58,533 bases of DNA, taken from assembly GCA_020831765.1 (NCBI GenBank), contig JAFIFY010000004.1:1-58533 (forward strand), written 5' to 3'. Below the pieces are notes generated by a model. It was not told the DNA's origin, made no database searches, and saw only the letters and a list, made by a program, of their open reading frames with translations. This DNA comes from Phycisphaeraceae bacterium. GTDB lineage: Bacteria > Planctomycetota > Phycisphaerae > Phycisphaerales > Phycisphaeraceae. How positions within the stretch are numbered: position 1 is the first letter of the stretch; every line of letters begins with the position of its first letter. The position numbers were made by a program, and so were the translations under genes. Positions 25,911 through 35,321 of this stretch are shown one piece after another.

Positions 25911-27908
25911 TTATTCGCCGGACTTGGCCGCAGTCTGGATGACCAGGGTTTCGTGGATTTCCAGTTTCGGGATGGTGACGTGGAGCGTGCCGGATTCGTG
26001 TTGGGTGGCGATCGTCTGGCCGGATGGCTCGAGGGTGATCGCAGCGGGGGGTTCGGGCAGGGCGATCTTCAGTTGGATATCCATCAACGGCGGCAGTTCA
26101 TCGATCAGGATGCGTTTGGGTGGGAGAACGATGCCCGGGCCGCGGTTGATCAGGTGGATGAGCAGTTGCTCGCCGCGCGTTCTTGCGACGATTTCCAGGC
26201 GGGAAGCTCCATCAGCCTGGATTCGCCAGTCGATACCGGCGTGGTCGATCAGCTCGTGAATCAACCGCCGGAGATCGGTAAAGCGGCTGTTGAAGTAGTA
26301 GCCAAAGAGCGGGCCGTGCGCGGCGATGATCGAACCTTGGCCGATGATCCGGCGCGTGACCAGGACATCATCGGTCCGATCTTTCTCCGGCTCCTGATCG
26401 CTGAGGCGATGGATCAGGGGCTCGCCGCCATCGCGCGGCTTGACGGGTTGCCACGTGCCAAAGAGCCGCGCGCAAGCGCCCTGGATCGGCAGGATGTTGC
26501 CGCGCTCGATCGGCTCGCCGGCCGGATCAGCGCCGACAAGGTCCGGGGTCTGAACCGCCAGATGCGCCCCGGTCATGAGAACATGGCCGCCCCGCTGCGC
26601 GAACGCCTCGATCTGATCACGAATCCGAGCGTCGAGGTTCGTCTGCTCGGGCACGATCAGCAATCGATAACCATTCGCATTCCGCTCGAAGGCATCTTCG
26701 GTGAGGATATCGACGCTCAGTTGATGTTCGATGGTGCCGTGCAGCGTGCCTTCGATCGGCTCGGTGGCCGGTTCATACTCGTAAAGCGGGATGTTGTTGC
26801 GATAGAAGTGGTCGGCGGTGTGGAGGATGGCGACTTCGGATGCGGTCTGCGTGTCCCGGCAGAAGGGTTTTCGCTTGCGGAGGAAATCGGCCAGCGCCGC
26901 GATGCGTTCGTGATGCCATCCGGTCAGCCACCCGGAGCGTTGGGGTTGCTCATAGACCATGGCCGCGCCGCCCTGGGCGATCGCTTCGCTCAGTTCCTGG
27001 CAGAGGTGGATCAGCGGTTTGACGACCCAGGGTCTTGGATCGCGCATCTCACCGGGCTTGGTGTGCATCCAGGCCATGAGATTCCAGGGCAGGCCACGGG
27101 CGTTGAAGACGCGGCTCTCGAGCATGGCGTGTTCAGCGCCCCATCGAAAGTCCATGTCGCCGCTCATGCAGTCGATGGGCGCTTCGATCAGGCGATCGGG
27201 CTGGCGGGCGCCGAAGGCATAGCTGCTGATGGCCACGCAGTCGGGCTTGCGGTCGTGAACCGCATCGATCCAGCGGTTGAGATAATCGACGAAGAGCTCG
27301 CGGTGAAAGGCCAGCCATTCGTGCCAGTATGGATGATCGGGCCGGCGTGGGGCTTCCTGGCCGCTCTGTTCGCCGAACGCGGTCAGGCAGCGGACACACC
27401 AGCACGGCTTGCTCGCCCAGTTATCGCCATCGACCCAGAAGCCATCGACATCGTACTGATCGATGATCTCAAGCAGTTGGGGGATCATCAATTCATCGAG
27501 ATATTCGCTGTGGCGGCAGGTGATGCGGAGATCGGCGTTGCCGGATTCATCGATCCGGGCCCAGTCCGGGTTAAGCTCGATCGCCCGCGCATCCCAGACG
27601 CCCGAGTAATGCACGCCCAGGCGTATGCCCAGATCGCGGGTGACCTGACGGTGGATGGCCAGCGGATCGCCAACGAGGCCGGGTGCCGCCGAGCCGATCC
27701 GCGTGGGATAGCCGCAATAGCCCTTGTGCCCCTTGCAGTCGCACTGAATCCAATCGGGCCGGATGGCTTCCAGCCTGGCGCGGAGATGCTCGGCGGTGAG
27801 TTCGGCACCGAAGCCGGCATCCTCGGCTGAAGCATGAAGATCGTAATGAATGCCGAAGAACACCTCGCGGTGCCATGTGGCGGTGGTGGTGAGCGTGCTG
27901 CGGGTCAT
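25911..27908 (-). CDS. putative glycoside hydrolase with beta-galactosidase-trimerisation-like domain
   Basis: 665 residues. The N-terminal half reads as a TIM barrel: FFGIHYDLHASAEDAG, HYSGVWDARAIELNP and VDGFWVDGDNW, a pattern seen in alpha-L-fucosidase-like and GH42-related families. The second half contains a glutamine-amidotransferase-like fold (VAILHTADHFYRNN, then LLIVPEQTNLDARIRDQIEAF and GGHVLMTGAH) as in GH42 trimerisation domains. A beta-sandwich follows. No signal peptide is visible, so it may act on imported oligosaccharides. The substrate is unknown. It is divergent from the next gene across 120 bases. Confidence 0.7.
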   Translation of the reverse strand: MTRSTLTTTATWHREVFFGIHYDLHASAEDAGFGAELTAEHLRARLEAIRPDWIQCDCKGHKGYCGYPTRIGSAAPGLVGDPLAIHRQVTRDLGIRLGVHYSGVWDARAIELNPDWARIDESGNADLRITCRHSEYLDELMIPQLLEIIDQYDVDGFWVDGDNWASKPCWCVRCLTAFGEQSGQEAPRRPDHPYWHEWLAFHRELFVDYLNRWIDAVHDRKPDCVAISSYAFGARQPDRLIEAPIDCMSGDMDFRWGAEHAMLESRVFNARGLPWNLMAWMHTKPGEMRDPRPWVVKPLIHLCQELSEAIAQGGAAMVYEQPQRSGWLTGWHHERIAALADFLRKRKPFCRDTQTASEVAILHTADHFYRNNIPLYEYEPATEPIEGTLHGTIEHQLSVDILTEDAFERNANGYRLLIVPEQTNLDARIRDQIEAFAQRGGHVLMTGAHLAVQTPDLVGADPAGEPIERGNILPIQGACARLFGTWQPVKPRDGGEPLIHRLSDQEPEKDRTDDVLVTRRIIGQGSIIAAHGPLFGYYFNSRFTDLRRLIHELIDHAGIDWRIQADGASRLEIVARTRGEQLLIHLINRGPGIVLPPKRILIDELPPLMDIQLKIALPEPPAAITLEPSGQTIATQHESGTLHVTIPKLEIHETLVIQTAAKSGE

Positions 27909-28028
27909 GGAGAGAAGCCTGTCAAGGTTCTGAGCGATTGAAGATGCCGTTCAACGACTGTTTTTACAATGGTAACATGGACCAACGCGCCAAGGTTCCG
28001 AATCGACGGTACTTCATGAGGAGTCAAG

Positions 28029-30086
28029 GTGATTGAATATACCCTGAATATGGCGGAGGAAATCTCGGATGAAGCGCTGACCGATCCAACGTCCGGGCTT
28101 TCGGCCGGTTGGGCTGTCCGAAGACTGGAGGAATCGCTCAAGCGACGCCGTGGCCGGGGTGAGGTGGCGGGAGGATCGGAGCGCCGGACCATTCGCCTGG
28201 CGATCGATCCATCCATCGGCGAGGAAACCTTCATTATCGGCCACACCCGGAGCGATGCCGACTACATGGCCATCGCCGGCGGTGATGCGGCGGGACTGGG
28301 ATTGGGTTGCCTGCATCTGGCCGATGCCCTGGATCGGGGAGACGATCCGGCCGACATTCCCGGCGTGCGGATCAAGCCGCGCTTCAGCATCCGGGCGCTG
28401 AAGGTGAACCTGCCTTGGGCTTCGTACCGGCAGCATGAATCGCTGGACCTGCACGACCAGGCCGAGCGGGAGTTCTCCTTCTGGGAATCGTTGCTGGATC
28501 ACATGGCCCACAGCCGGCTGAACATGCTTTCACTCTGGTCGCTGCATCCTTTCCATTTCATGGTGGATGTCCCCGAGTTTCCCGAAGCGCGATCATTCGC
28601 GTTGCAGGAAATGGATCAATGGCAACAACTGTGGCGGCGGGTCTTCCGCGCGGCTCATGACCGGGGCATCCAGACGTATGTCTTCTTCTGGAACATTTTC
28701 GTTTCTCCGGGCTTCATGCGGGCTCATGATGTCTGCCATTACTGCGGGAACTGGGATTACATCGGTGATGGCGATGATTCGGAATTGATCCGGCGCTACA
28801 ACCGATCCTGCGTGCGGACACTGATCGACACATACGATGACCTGGATGGCATCGGCGTGGCGATGAGTGAGCGGATGGGCGGCATGACACCGGCTCAGCG
28901 CGCCGATTGGGTCGAGCAGGTGATCATTCCGGGCATGCATGATGCCCGTCGGCCGGTGGGCTTGTGCCTTCGTGTGCCGCACTCGGCCGGATTGAACAAT
29001 GGCGGCTCGACCGACCGGGCCTCGGAATCGATCGGGCGCGACCTGCTCGAGCGGGTAGACGTACCGGGCCGGCTCTGGACGGAGGTGAAATTCAACTGGT
29101 CCCACGGCCACTCGACACCGCACTTGCGCAAGATTCATGGTGGTCCGCCCAGTGATGTGCTTTGGAATCCGCCGCCGGAGAAATATGAGCTGACCTGGAT
29201 GGTGCGCAACGAAGATTTCTTCGTGCTGCGGTGGGGCGATCCGGATTTTGTGCGGGAGCATATCCGCATCAATGGCCGCGCTGGCGTGGCGGGCTACTTC
29301 ATCGGCTCGGAGTGTTACATTCCCGCCCAGGACTACATCACCCGCCCGGATACCGATGCACGATACACGTGGGCTTTTGAGCGGCAGTGGCTCTTCTATC
29401 ACCTCTGGGGCCGGTTGCTGCACGATCCGGAAACCCCGGACTCGCATTTCCAGGCGCTGATCGATCAGCGTTACGGCCAGGGGGTCGGCGGCCCGCTGCT
29501 GGCGGCCATGATGATCGCCGGCCAGACTCCCTTGCGCATCGCCACGTTCCTGAACTTCACCTGGGACCACACGCTTTACGCCGAGGGCATGCTCAACCGC
29601 CAAGGCATCGTGACCATCCGCGACATGATCCAAGCCGAGCCGATCGAGCCGGACTGGATGAGTATTCGGCGATTCCTGGATGCGGGCGAAAAGCCCGCCG
29701 GCCCGGACATGCTCACGCCGCCGGCGCTTGCGGCCCGGTGCCTGGAGGATGCCGATGAGGCCGAGAAGCGGATCGCCCCGCTGGATGGGGCGACCGGCAA
29801 CCTGGGCGAGGAGGTGATCGACATTCATGCCTGGGCCGAGTTATCCCGGCACTTTGCCCACAAGCTTCTGGCAGCGCTGAGCCTGGCGCGATTTGAGGCC
29901 GCCGGCCGGGAAACCGACCGTACCGAGGCACGGGAGCATGCGCGGCGGGCACTCGAGCATTGGCGCAAGCTGGCTTCGATCACCGAGAAGCGGTATCGGC
30001 CCATACCCTTGCAGATTCTCGGGGACCAGCCGTTTTCATGGACGGAACTGATGGCCGATGTGCAGCGCGATCTGGAGGCGGTCTGA
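28029..30086 (+). CDS. putative TIM-barrel carbohydrate-active enzyme
   Basis: 685 residues. An N-terminal alpha/beta part (about 1-115, with GDAAGLGLGCLHLADAL) resembles the accessory domain ahead of GH20 and GH67 catalytic barrels. The barrel follows with RALKVNLPW, LNMLSLWSLHPFHFM, YVFFWNIFVSPGF and LDGIGVAMSERMGG, where an acidic pair could be catalytic. A helical C-terminal part resembles alpha-glucuronidase-like proteins. GTG at 28029 is supported by AGGAG eight bases upstream; ATG at 28050 is an alternative. No signal peptide. The specificity is unknown. Confidence 0.65.
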   Translation: MIEYTLNMAEEISDEALTDPTSGLSAGWAVRRLEESLKRRRGRGEVAGGSERRTIRLAIDPSIGEETFIIGHTRSDADYMAIAGGDAAGLGLGCLHLADALDRGDDPADIPGVRIKPRFSIRALKVNLPWASYRQHESLDLHDQAEREFSFWESLLDHMAHSRLNMLSLWSLHPFHFMVDVPEFPEARSFALQEMDQWQQLWRRVFRAAHDRGIQTYVFFWNIFVSPGFMRAHDVCHYCGNWDYIGDGDDSELIRRYNRSCVRTLIDTYDDLDGIGVAMSERMGGMTPAQRADWVEQVIIPGMHDARRPVGLCLRVPHSAGLNNGGSTDRASESIGRDLLERVDVPGRLWTEVKFNWSHGHSTPHLRKIHGGPPSDVLWNPPPEKYELTWMVRNEDFFVLRWGDPDFVREHIRINGRAGVAGYFIGSECYIPAQDYITRPDTDARYTWAFERQWLFYHLWGRLLHDPETPDSHFQALIDQRYGQGVGGPLLAAMMIAGQTPLRIATFLNFTWDHTLYAEGMLNRQGIVTIRDMIQAEPIEPDWMSIRRFLDAGEKPAGPDMLTPPALAARCLEDADEAEKRIAPLDGATGNLGEEVIDIHAWAELSRHFAHKLLAALSLARFEAAGRETDRTEAREHARRALEHWRKLASITEKRYRPIPLQILGDQPFSWTELMADVQRDLEAV

Positions 30087-30169
30087 AGCCAATCTCAATG
30101 CGCTGCCGGATACAATTGGCGACGATCGGAGGTTTTGGACGTTCCATGGCCTTGCAGGAGTGTTGAACC

Positions 30170-30259
30170 ATGGTGATGGTGAAGATTCGTGATGAATCGG
30201 CAACGGGCGAAGCGACCGGCGAACTGACCCTGGATATCCTGCGCCAGCTCGGTCCGTAA
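30170..30259 (+). CDS. 29-residue small ORF, possibly a truncated gene
   Basis: ATG at 30170 has AGGAG nine bases upstream. The product begins MVMVKIRDESATGEATGELT and stops after 29 codons. The short amphipathic, beta-strand-like start looks like the N-terminus of a longer conserved protein, so it may be a remnant. Alternatively it is a small leader ahead of the methyltransferase gene 50 bases downstream. Confidence 0.3.
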   Translation: MVMVKIRDESATGEATGELTLDILRQLGP

Positions 30260-30309
30260 CGTCGGCACACTGATCGATGCGGTCCGTTCCGCCGATTACG
30301 ATATCCACC

Positions 30310-31173
30310 ATGCCACCCAAAAAGCCGCCGCTTGTGATTCAACCGACGACGCTGTGGGACTACCCCTCTCAGCATTATGGCTCCGACGTGCAGGGCGATC
30401 CTCGGTATAAGGGTGCGACGCCCAGCTACATCATCTGGAACCTGCTCCAGCGTTACACGCGGGAAGGGCACCTGGTGATCGATCCGTTCGCCGGCAGCGG
30501 GACGACGCTGGATGTCGCGCGGGACATCAATCGACGTGCCCTGGGTTACGACCTGGCCCCGACCAGCAAGGACATTTTCCGCGCCGATGCCCGCAAGCTG
30601 CCGCTGGAAGATGCCAAGGCCGATTTCGTCTTCATGGATCCGCCTTACTCAACCCACATCGAATACTCCGATGACCCTCGCTGCATCGGCAAGTTGGATG
30701 CGGCCGGGCCGGACTATTACCAGGCGATGGATGAAGTCTTCGCCGAGGTCGATCGCATCCTCCGGCCCGATCGCCATCTGGGCCTCTACGTCTGCGATTC
30801 CTTCGTCAAGGGCAGAGGATTTTTCCCGATCGGCTTCGAGTTGTTCGCCCTGCTCAGAAGGAGGTTTACTCCGGTGGATATCGTCGCGGTCACGCGGCAT
30901 AACCGGACGCTGGAGATGGGCAACTACCGCGCGGCGGCGGAGACCGGCAATTTCTTTCTGCGTGGGTTCAATTATCTGCTGATCTTTTCCAAGCCAGCCG
31001 ATGGATCAGGGCAGCAGCGCGAACGTGCCGGGCGGACGCCGAAAGTGCGGAATGCCCGTGATGGACGACCGCCGCGCAGGCCGGGCGCGAAGGGCCGGAA
31101 ACCCTTGAGCCCGCTTCCCCCCAAAGCGCCCGGAAGAGGCCGAAAGCCCCGAACACCGAAAGGGACGCGCTGA
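30310..31173 (+). CDS. orphan DNA methyltransferase (N4-cytosine/N6-adenine type)
   Basis: 287 residues. The AdoMet-binding motif is DPFAGSGTT (58-66) and the catalytic motif is DPPY (110-113). This order, with motif X-like LWDYPSQHYG in front, fits an alpha- or gamma-like amino-methyltransferase. The last 70 residues are a basic Arg/Lys/Pro/Gly-rich tail that could hold DNA non-specifically. No restriction enzyme gene is next to it, so a regulatory or other solitary role is more likely than a restriction-modification system. The start at 30310 removes 11 residues of a longer frame; neither start has a clear ribosome site. Confidence 0.8.
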   Translation: MPPKKPPLVIQPTTLWDYPSQHYGSDVQGDPRYKGATPSYIIWNLLQRYTREGHLVIDPFAGSGTTLDVARDINRRALGYDLAPTSKDIFRADARKLPLEDAKADFVFMDPPYSTHIEYSDDPRCIGKLDAAGPDYYQAMDEVFAEVDRILRPDRHLGLYVCDSFVKGRGFFPIGFELFALLRRRFTPVDIVAVTRHNRTLEMGNYRAAAETGNFFLRGFNYLLIFSKPADGSGQQRERAGRTPKVRNARDGRPPRRPGAKGRKPLSPLPPKAPGRGRKPRTPKGTR

Positions 31174-31475
31174 CACGGCCCGGTCCAGAGTGAAGGCCGA
31201 ATTCACGGTGATGCGCTCTTCTGGGGTGGTCTGACGGCTTGGGCCGGGCGGGGTGCGTTGGGCGATTCGGGCCGGATCGACCCCGAACGAGATTCGGCCA
31301 CCGATCCCAAGCCCTCCGGGCATGCCGCCCCGCGACGGGCGAATGTCGGCATGGCCGCAAAGACGTATACTCTTCACTCCGATGGGCTTGCCGCGCTGGC
31401 CGGAAATCCGGTCTCTGCGCCGTCGAAGGTGCGCGGCGGGATGGCCCCGACCCTGAAGGTAAGGATGATTCGTTT
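31174..31475. other. intergenic stretch upstream of clpP
   Basis: About 300 bases. The clpP frame is open through part of it, but that sequence does not resemble protease. AAGGATG near 31461 can serve as the ribosome site. A TATACT-like hexamer lies near 31367, but no good -35 was seen. No other feature is apparent. Confidence 0.4.
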
Positions 31476-32129
31476 ATGCCCCTGGTTCCCATTGTCATCG
31501 AAAAATCCGGGCGCGGCGAGCGCGCGTACGACATCTACTCCCGACTCCTGCGCGACCGGATCATTTTCCTGGGCGGCGAGGTCAGCGATGATTCGGCCAA
31601 CCTGATCGTCGCCCAGATGCTCTTCCTCTCCAATGAAGACCCGGACGCCGAGATTCACTTTTACATCAACTCGCCCGGCGGCTCGGTCACCGCGGGACTT
31701 GCGATCTACGACACCATGCAGTTTGTTCGCTGCGAGGTTTCGACCTACTGCATCGGTCTGGCCGCATCCATGGGCGCGGTGCTGCTCCTGGCGGGCACGG
31801 CCGGCAAGCGATATTGCCTGCCCAACAGTCGCGTGCTGCTCCACCAGCCGCTGATCGGCGGGGTGCAGGGCGTGGCGACGGACCTTTCGATCCATGCCCA
31901 GGAGATGATCAAGACCCGCGAGCGGCTCTACAGGATCATCAGTCATCACACGGGTAAGGATCAGGAATCGGTGTCACGGGATTGCGAACGGGATAAATGG
32001 CTCGACGCCGAGGAAGCGGTCGAATATGGCTGCGCCGATTCGATCCTGCGTCACATACCCCAGAGCATCAGCGATGCATCCAAGGCATCGGGCCCGGATA
32101 ATGATGATGAAGGTGGCGATGAGGATTAA
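31476..32129 (+). CDS. clpP: ATP-dependent Clp protease proteolytic subunit
   Basis: 217-residue serine protease that forms the double heptamer driven by ClpX or ClpA. The catalytic triad is visible as Ser98 in GLAASMGA, His123 in [10 protein letters not shown] and Asp173 in CERDKWL. The substrate-strand motif [16 protein letters not shown] and the conserved EAVEYGCAD are present. The C-terminal tail is acidic ([10 protein letters not shown]). ATG at 31476 gives [16 protein letters not shown], the usual N-terminus. No clpX or tig follows, so it is a stand-alone copy; planctomycetes often carry several. Confidence 0.95.
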   Translation: MPLVPIVIEKSGRGERAYDIYSRLLRDRIIFLGGEVSDDSANLIVAQMLFLSNEDPDAEIHFYINSPGGSVTAGLAIYDTMQFVRCEVSTYCIGLAASMGAVLLLAGTAGKRYCLPNSRVLLHQPLIGGVQGVATDLSIHAQEMIKTRERLYRIISHHTGKDQESVSRDCERDKWLDAEEAVEYGCADSILRHIPQSISDASKASGPDNDDEGGDED

Positions 32130-32168
32130 GCGCGGGAGTGTGTGACCGTGAGGCCGGCTGAACCTGAC

Positions 32169-32900
32169 ATGATCCAGATGCCCATCCGGACGTTGCCTCT
32201 GATGCCAGCGGCACTTCTCGTGGCCGTAGTCGGCGTTCTCGCCGGGCTTGGGGGTTGTCTGCCGGCGCGGATCGGCGGCGATCGAAGCCTTGAAGAATCG
32301 GCCAACGAGCTGCGTCGCTCAAACCTTGAGCTTCGACGCGACAATGAACGGCTCAGCACCGAGAATCAGGACCTGGTCGAGGCGATTCGGGAACTGGAGG
32401 CGCGGCTGGCCGATCCGCCGGCGTTGCCGGAGGTCGAGCCGCAACGATTGCCTCGCCTGACCCGGCTTGGTATCGGGCGATATTCCGGGGCCATCGACAC
32501 CACACGCGATGGCCGCGATGACACCTTGCGGCTTTACCTTGAGACGCGGGATCAGGATGGCCGGTTTCTGGTGGTTGCCGCGGTGGCGCGGATCTCGGCG
32601 GTGATGGTGCCGATGGCCGCCGATGAGGATGAGCCGTCGCCGATCGCCCTTGGCAGTCGGTCATTCTCGGCCGAGGAGTTCGCCCGCGCCTATCGTTCCG
32701 GGCTGACCGGCACCCACTACACCCTCGAAATGCCGATCGACCACGAGCGCATCAAACACATTCCGGCCGAGCATCGCCCGGAACTGATCACGCTCCAGGT
32801 GGAACTGACCGAGGCGGCGACCGGCCAACGCCTGACACGGCAGATGCCGGTTCGAGTACGATGGTCGGCCAGATCAAGCGGCGAATCCGGCGAACCGTGA
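32169..32900 (+). CDS. coiled-coil lipoprotein of unknown function
   Basis: 243 residues with a signal segment ending in lipobox GLGGC. A coiled coil follows (about 40-85: ESANELRRSNLELRRDNERL), then a roughly 150-residue beta-rich domain including GIGRYSGAIDT and DTLRLYLETRDQDG. A GTG at 32142 would give nine more residues; ATG at 32169 was preferred because of GAGG upstream. It is 40 bases downstream of clpP and may be co-transcribed. It is likely an envelope protein with no known family. Confidence 0.7.
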   Translation: MIQMPIRTLPLMPAALLVAVVGVLAGLGGCLPARIGGDRSLEESANELRRSNLELRRDNERLSTENQDLVEAIRELEARLADPPALPEVEPQRLPRLTRLGIGRYSGAIDTTRDGRDDTLRLYLETRDQDGRFLVVAAVARISAVMVPMAADEDEPSPIALGSRSFSAEEFARAYRSGLTGTHYTLEMPIDHERIKHIPAEHRPELITLQVELTEAATGQRLTRQMPVRVRWSARSSGESGEP

Positions 32901-32925
32901 ACCCCCGAAACCGGTAAGGTCAGTA

Positions 32926-33003
32926 AAACCCCCGGAACCCCGGCCCCGGAACCCCGGCCCTCGGCCCCCGGAAATACCCCCGGCCCTCGGACCCCCCGGA
33001 AGT
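32926..33003 (+). repeat. GC-rich low-complexity repeat
   Basis: Overlapping units of CCCCCGGAACCCCGG and GGCCCTCGG form a short tandem tract between the lipoprotein and EbfC genes. It has no coding potential. Confidence 0.6.
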
Positions 33004-33124
33004 AACCCGCCTGCACGAGTCGTGACTCCGAATCGGCAACGCGGCGGCCCGGCCGATCGCCGGCCGCAATCCACCGCACCGACACCAACCCGGCCGCACC
33101 GCCGGCAACTGAAAAGAGCTTTCC

Positions 33125-33520
33125 ATGTTCGATCAACTCAAGAACATCAAGGGCCTGATGGGCCTCATGGGTCGCACGGATGAACTTCGCCAGAAGTACG
33201 ATGAGGTTCAGGAGCGGCTCGGTCGGCGGACGGTCGAAGCCGACGCCGGCGCCGGCGCTGTGCGGGTCATCGTCAATGGCAAGCTCGAGCTTGTCCGTGT
33301 GGAACTCGATCAGGCCATGATCCAGACGCTGACCCGGGCCGACGGTGAGGCCACGGTCGAACAGGAGCAGGATAATCGGAAGATGATCGAGGAATTGATC
33401 AAGAGCGCGGTCAACGAGGGCCTGAACCGTGCGCGGGCCCTGTTTCAACAGGAATTGCAGTCGGCGGCGAGCGAGATGAACCTCCCCGGTCTGGAGGGCA
33501 TGTTCCAGGCGGGGCGGTAA
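33125..33520 (+). CDS. YbaB/EbfC family nucleoid-associated protein
   Basis: 131 residues, a small dimeric DNA-binding protein. The layout is standard: an N-terminal Met/Leu-rich helix with an LMGLMGRTDELRQKYDEVQ heptad pattern, a central three-stranded sheet (GAGAVRVIVNGKLELVRVELD), and C-terminal helices. It is somewhat longer than the usual 105-110 residues because of the C-terminal extension. In many bacteria ebfC sits between dnaX and recR; here it stands apart from both. No strong ribosome site is visible. Confidence 0.88.
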   Translation: MFDQLKNIKGLMGLMGRTDELRQKYDEVQERLGRRTVEADAGAGAVRVIVNGKLELVRVELDQAMIQTLTRADGEATVEQEQDNRKMIEELIKSAVNEGLNRARALFQQELQSAASEMNLPGLEGMFQAGR

Positions 33521-33635
33521 CGCGGATCGAAGCTTTAAGCCATTGTTCAAGCCGGATCGTATCGGGCCGGTCCGGGCGATCTCTTGCCCGATGGCCGTGA
33601 TCCGGCGGCCTGCCCGTGGGCGGAGTGTGCCGCTG

Positions 33636-34502
33636 ATGAGCCTGCTGAGCTTCAACCGGTTGCCGGAGGCCGAGAAGCGTCGGCGGTGCATCGATCTGGT
33701 GCCGGTTGGGCTGGTCGACCATGTTCTCTCGCTGGGCCTGTGTCCAACGGTCATTGCCGGCGGTGATCCCCGATCGTATGAAGATGAAGCCGAGCGCATC
33801 CGAACGTTTGCGCAGGAGCCGGCCGCGCTTCGACTGATCGGTCTGCCGAACCGAGGTGAGCTTCAGCTTCGCGTTCCGGCGGCACGTTTCAAAGGCGATT
33901 ACGCCCTGGGCATCGATCTGGCTGATGTGGGTGGCGGCCAGATCGAGCTGGCGTTCATTGTGATCAACGACCTGGCCTCGCCGCGCTTCGATATCGATCG
34001 TCACAACGGTATGCCCACGCTGCTGGGCACCGCGAGCCGCAATATTGAAGCCGAAGTGGCGGCGATGCGGGCCGGCCTGGGCCCTTGCCAGGTTCGGCGC
34101 GGCCTTCGATTGCTGGGCGAATTGGTCCCGGGGCTCGAACGCTTCGCCCGGGCCCTGGGCTATGTCAGCTTGCAGCTTCGACCCCTGACCTACCACGTAG
34201 CGCTAAGCTATGAGCGGTGCGGTTTCGGTTATCTGGACGGCCATCGGCGAATGCTTCAGATCGACCGCGAGTTTGCGCGGGGCGGGGCACTGGCTCGCGC
34301 GCTCGATGGCTCGACGCCATTCCGGCGGCCGGAACAGGCGCACACGGCCCGAGGTCGAAGCTGGGCGATTCACGATGGCATTCTCGAAGCCCTGGATGGT
34401 AAGGACTGGCTTGAGCTTCAGATGTTCAAGGTCTTTGGCCGCGAAGAAGGCATCCGCACCGCGCCGGGCCTCATCGATGCGCGGCCGGCGCGAACCGAGT
34501 GA
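33636..34502 (+). CDS. conserved-looking protein of unknown function
   Basis: 288 residues, soluble, with no signal peptide. The sequence has mixed alpha/beta character. Segment RPLTYHVALSYERCGFGYLDG resembles the acetyl-CoA-loop end of GNAT acetyltransferases, which would place an acyltransferase-like fold in the C-terminal half, but the typical Q/RxxGxG/A motif is not clear. ATG at 33636 is chosen; ATG at 33591 and TTG at 33543 are alternatives. It is separated by 115 bases from the EbfC gene. Confidence 0.5.
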   Translation: MSLLSFNRLPEAEKRRRCIDLVPVGLVDHVLSLGLCPTVIAGGDPRSYEDEAERIRTFAQEPAALRLIGLPNRGELQLRVPAARFKGDYALGIDLADVGGGQIELAFIVINDLASPRFDIDRHNGMPTLLGTASRNIEAEVAAMRAGLGPCQVRRGLRLLGELVPGLERFARALGYVSLQLRPLTYHVALSYERCGFGYLDGHRRMLQIDREFARGGALARALDGSTPFRRPEQAHTARGRSWAIHDGILEALDGKDWLELQMFKVFGREEGIRTAPGLIDARPARTE

Positions 34503-34766
34503 TCGGCGCTGGATTGCCACGGAGGGTGCAAGAATCGGGGCAGGGTCGAGAAGCCTGGCCTGTCCGATCAATGGCAACCCCAGGCCGGACCCGTGATCCC
34601 ATCCGAGTTCGAATGGCTTCAAGCCCAACGGGCGATGGAACACTTAATGTTTAGCGGCTTGCCAGTGAATCTGCGTTTAAGGGCCGGATCACCGTTAGCC
34701 TTCTCGGAAGCAGTCGATCCATTCTTTGAGGCAAACTGTCGAGTACACGACACCGTTTCCGGCCCC

Positions 34767-35321
34767 TCAAGGCTGTTCCGCACCATCAGGCAACAAATCA
34801 CGTGGCATCCAGATTATGGAATAGAGCTGCACGCTGGCGGCAAAGTCCCGATCAAGCTGTCGGCGCTGATCTCGGGGTAGAAGGCGGAACCATTCGAGAT
34901 AGTGCTCTACGGCCGGCCCAAATTCCTCCTGATCTATCGCCAAGCGACGCAAGTCGATTGGAGCGCCGCCGGGCCGCTTGGCGCGCCGGAAGGGCGGCGG
35001 CGCACCGGCACGTTCGCACTCCTTCGCAGCTAGATAGAACCCGTTACGATCTTCACTGGTAAGCGCAGCAATTACATCATACTTCTCAGCCAGGTATTCA
35101 GCATCCGATCTGGGCTGCAAGGTGCAGCCCGGCATGGTCAAGTGGGTCAGCAGCAGGCACGCTGCGTAGAAGTAACGCGCTCCGCGGGCGCGACGACACG
35201 CGGCTTTGGGTTGTCCATACGTCGGGTAAGTTGTGGTGCATGCAACGCCGGAAGCGCGATGCGGCAGTTTCCGCCGCGAAAGGCTCTGGCCGGAAGATTT
35301 CCGCGCTGTCAGCAAATTCAA
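34767..35321 (-). CDS. small lipoprotein behind repeat cassette, copy 2
   Basis: 184 residues if read from ATG 35321. A long basic N-terminal region (about 50 residues, starting within the repeat cassette) leads to a short hydrophobic stretch and lipobox TMPGC. The mature part is about 118 residues, charged and helical, with no known domain. No in-frame start exists between codon 1 and the hydrophobic stretch except rare codons, so the long N-terminus is probably translated or the gene is partly decayed. The layout mirrors the LRR lipoprotein gene behind copy 1. Confidence 0.5.
   Translation of the reverse strand: MNLLTARKSSGQSLSRRKLPHRASGVACTTTYPTYGQPKAACRRARGARYFYAACLLLTHLTMPGCTLQPRSDAEYLAEKYDVIAALTSEDRNGFYLAAKECERAGAPPPFRRAKRPGGAPIDLRRLAIDQEEFGPAVEHYLEWFRLLPRDQRRQLDRDFAASVQLYSIIWMPRDLLPDGAEQP

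Noticed and set aside
25800-27830. 676-residue plus-strand ORF opposite the glycoside hydrolase gene
   Set aside because: It is antisense to a convincing protein with clear barrel and amidotransferase-like motifs. The sequence has no domain logic and simply mirrors codon bias of a GC-rich gene.
34593-34880. 95-residue plus-strand ORF before the small lipoprotein
   Set aside because: It overlaps the 3' end of the minus-strand lipoprotein gene and lacks a ribosome site or motif. The minus-strand reading is better supported by promoter and lipobox.
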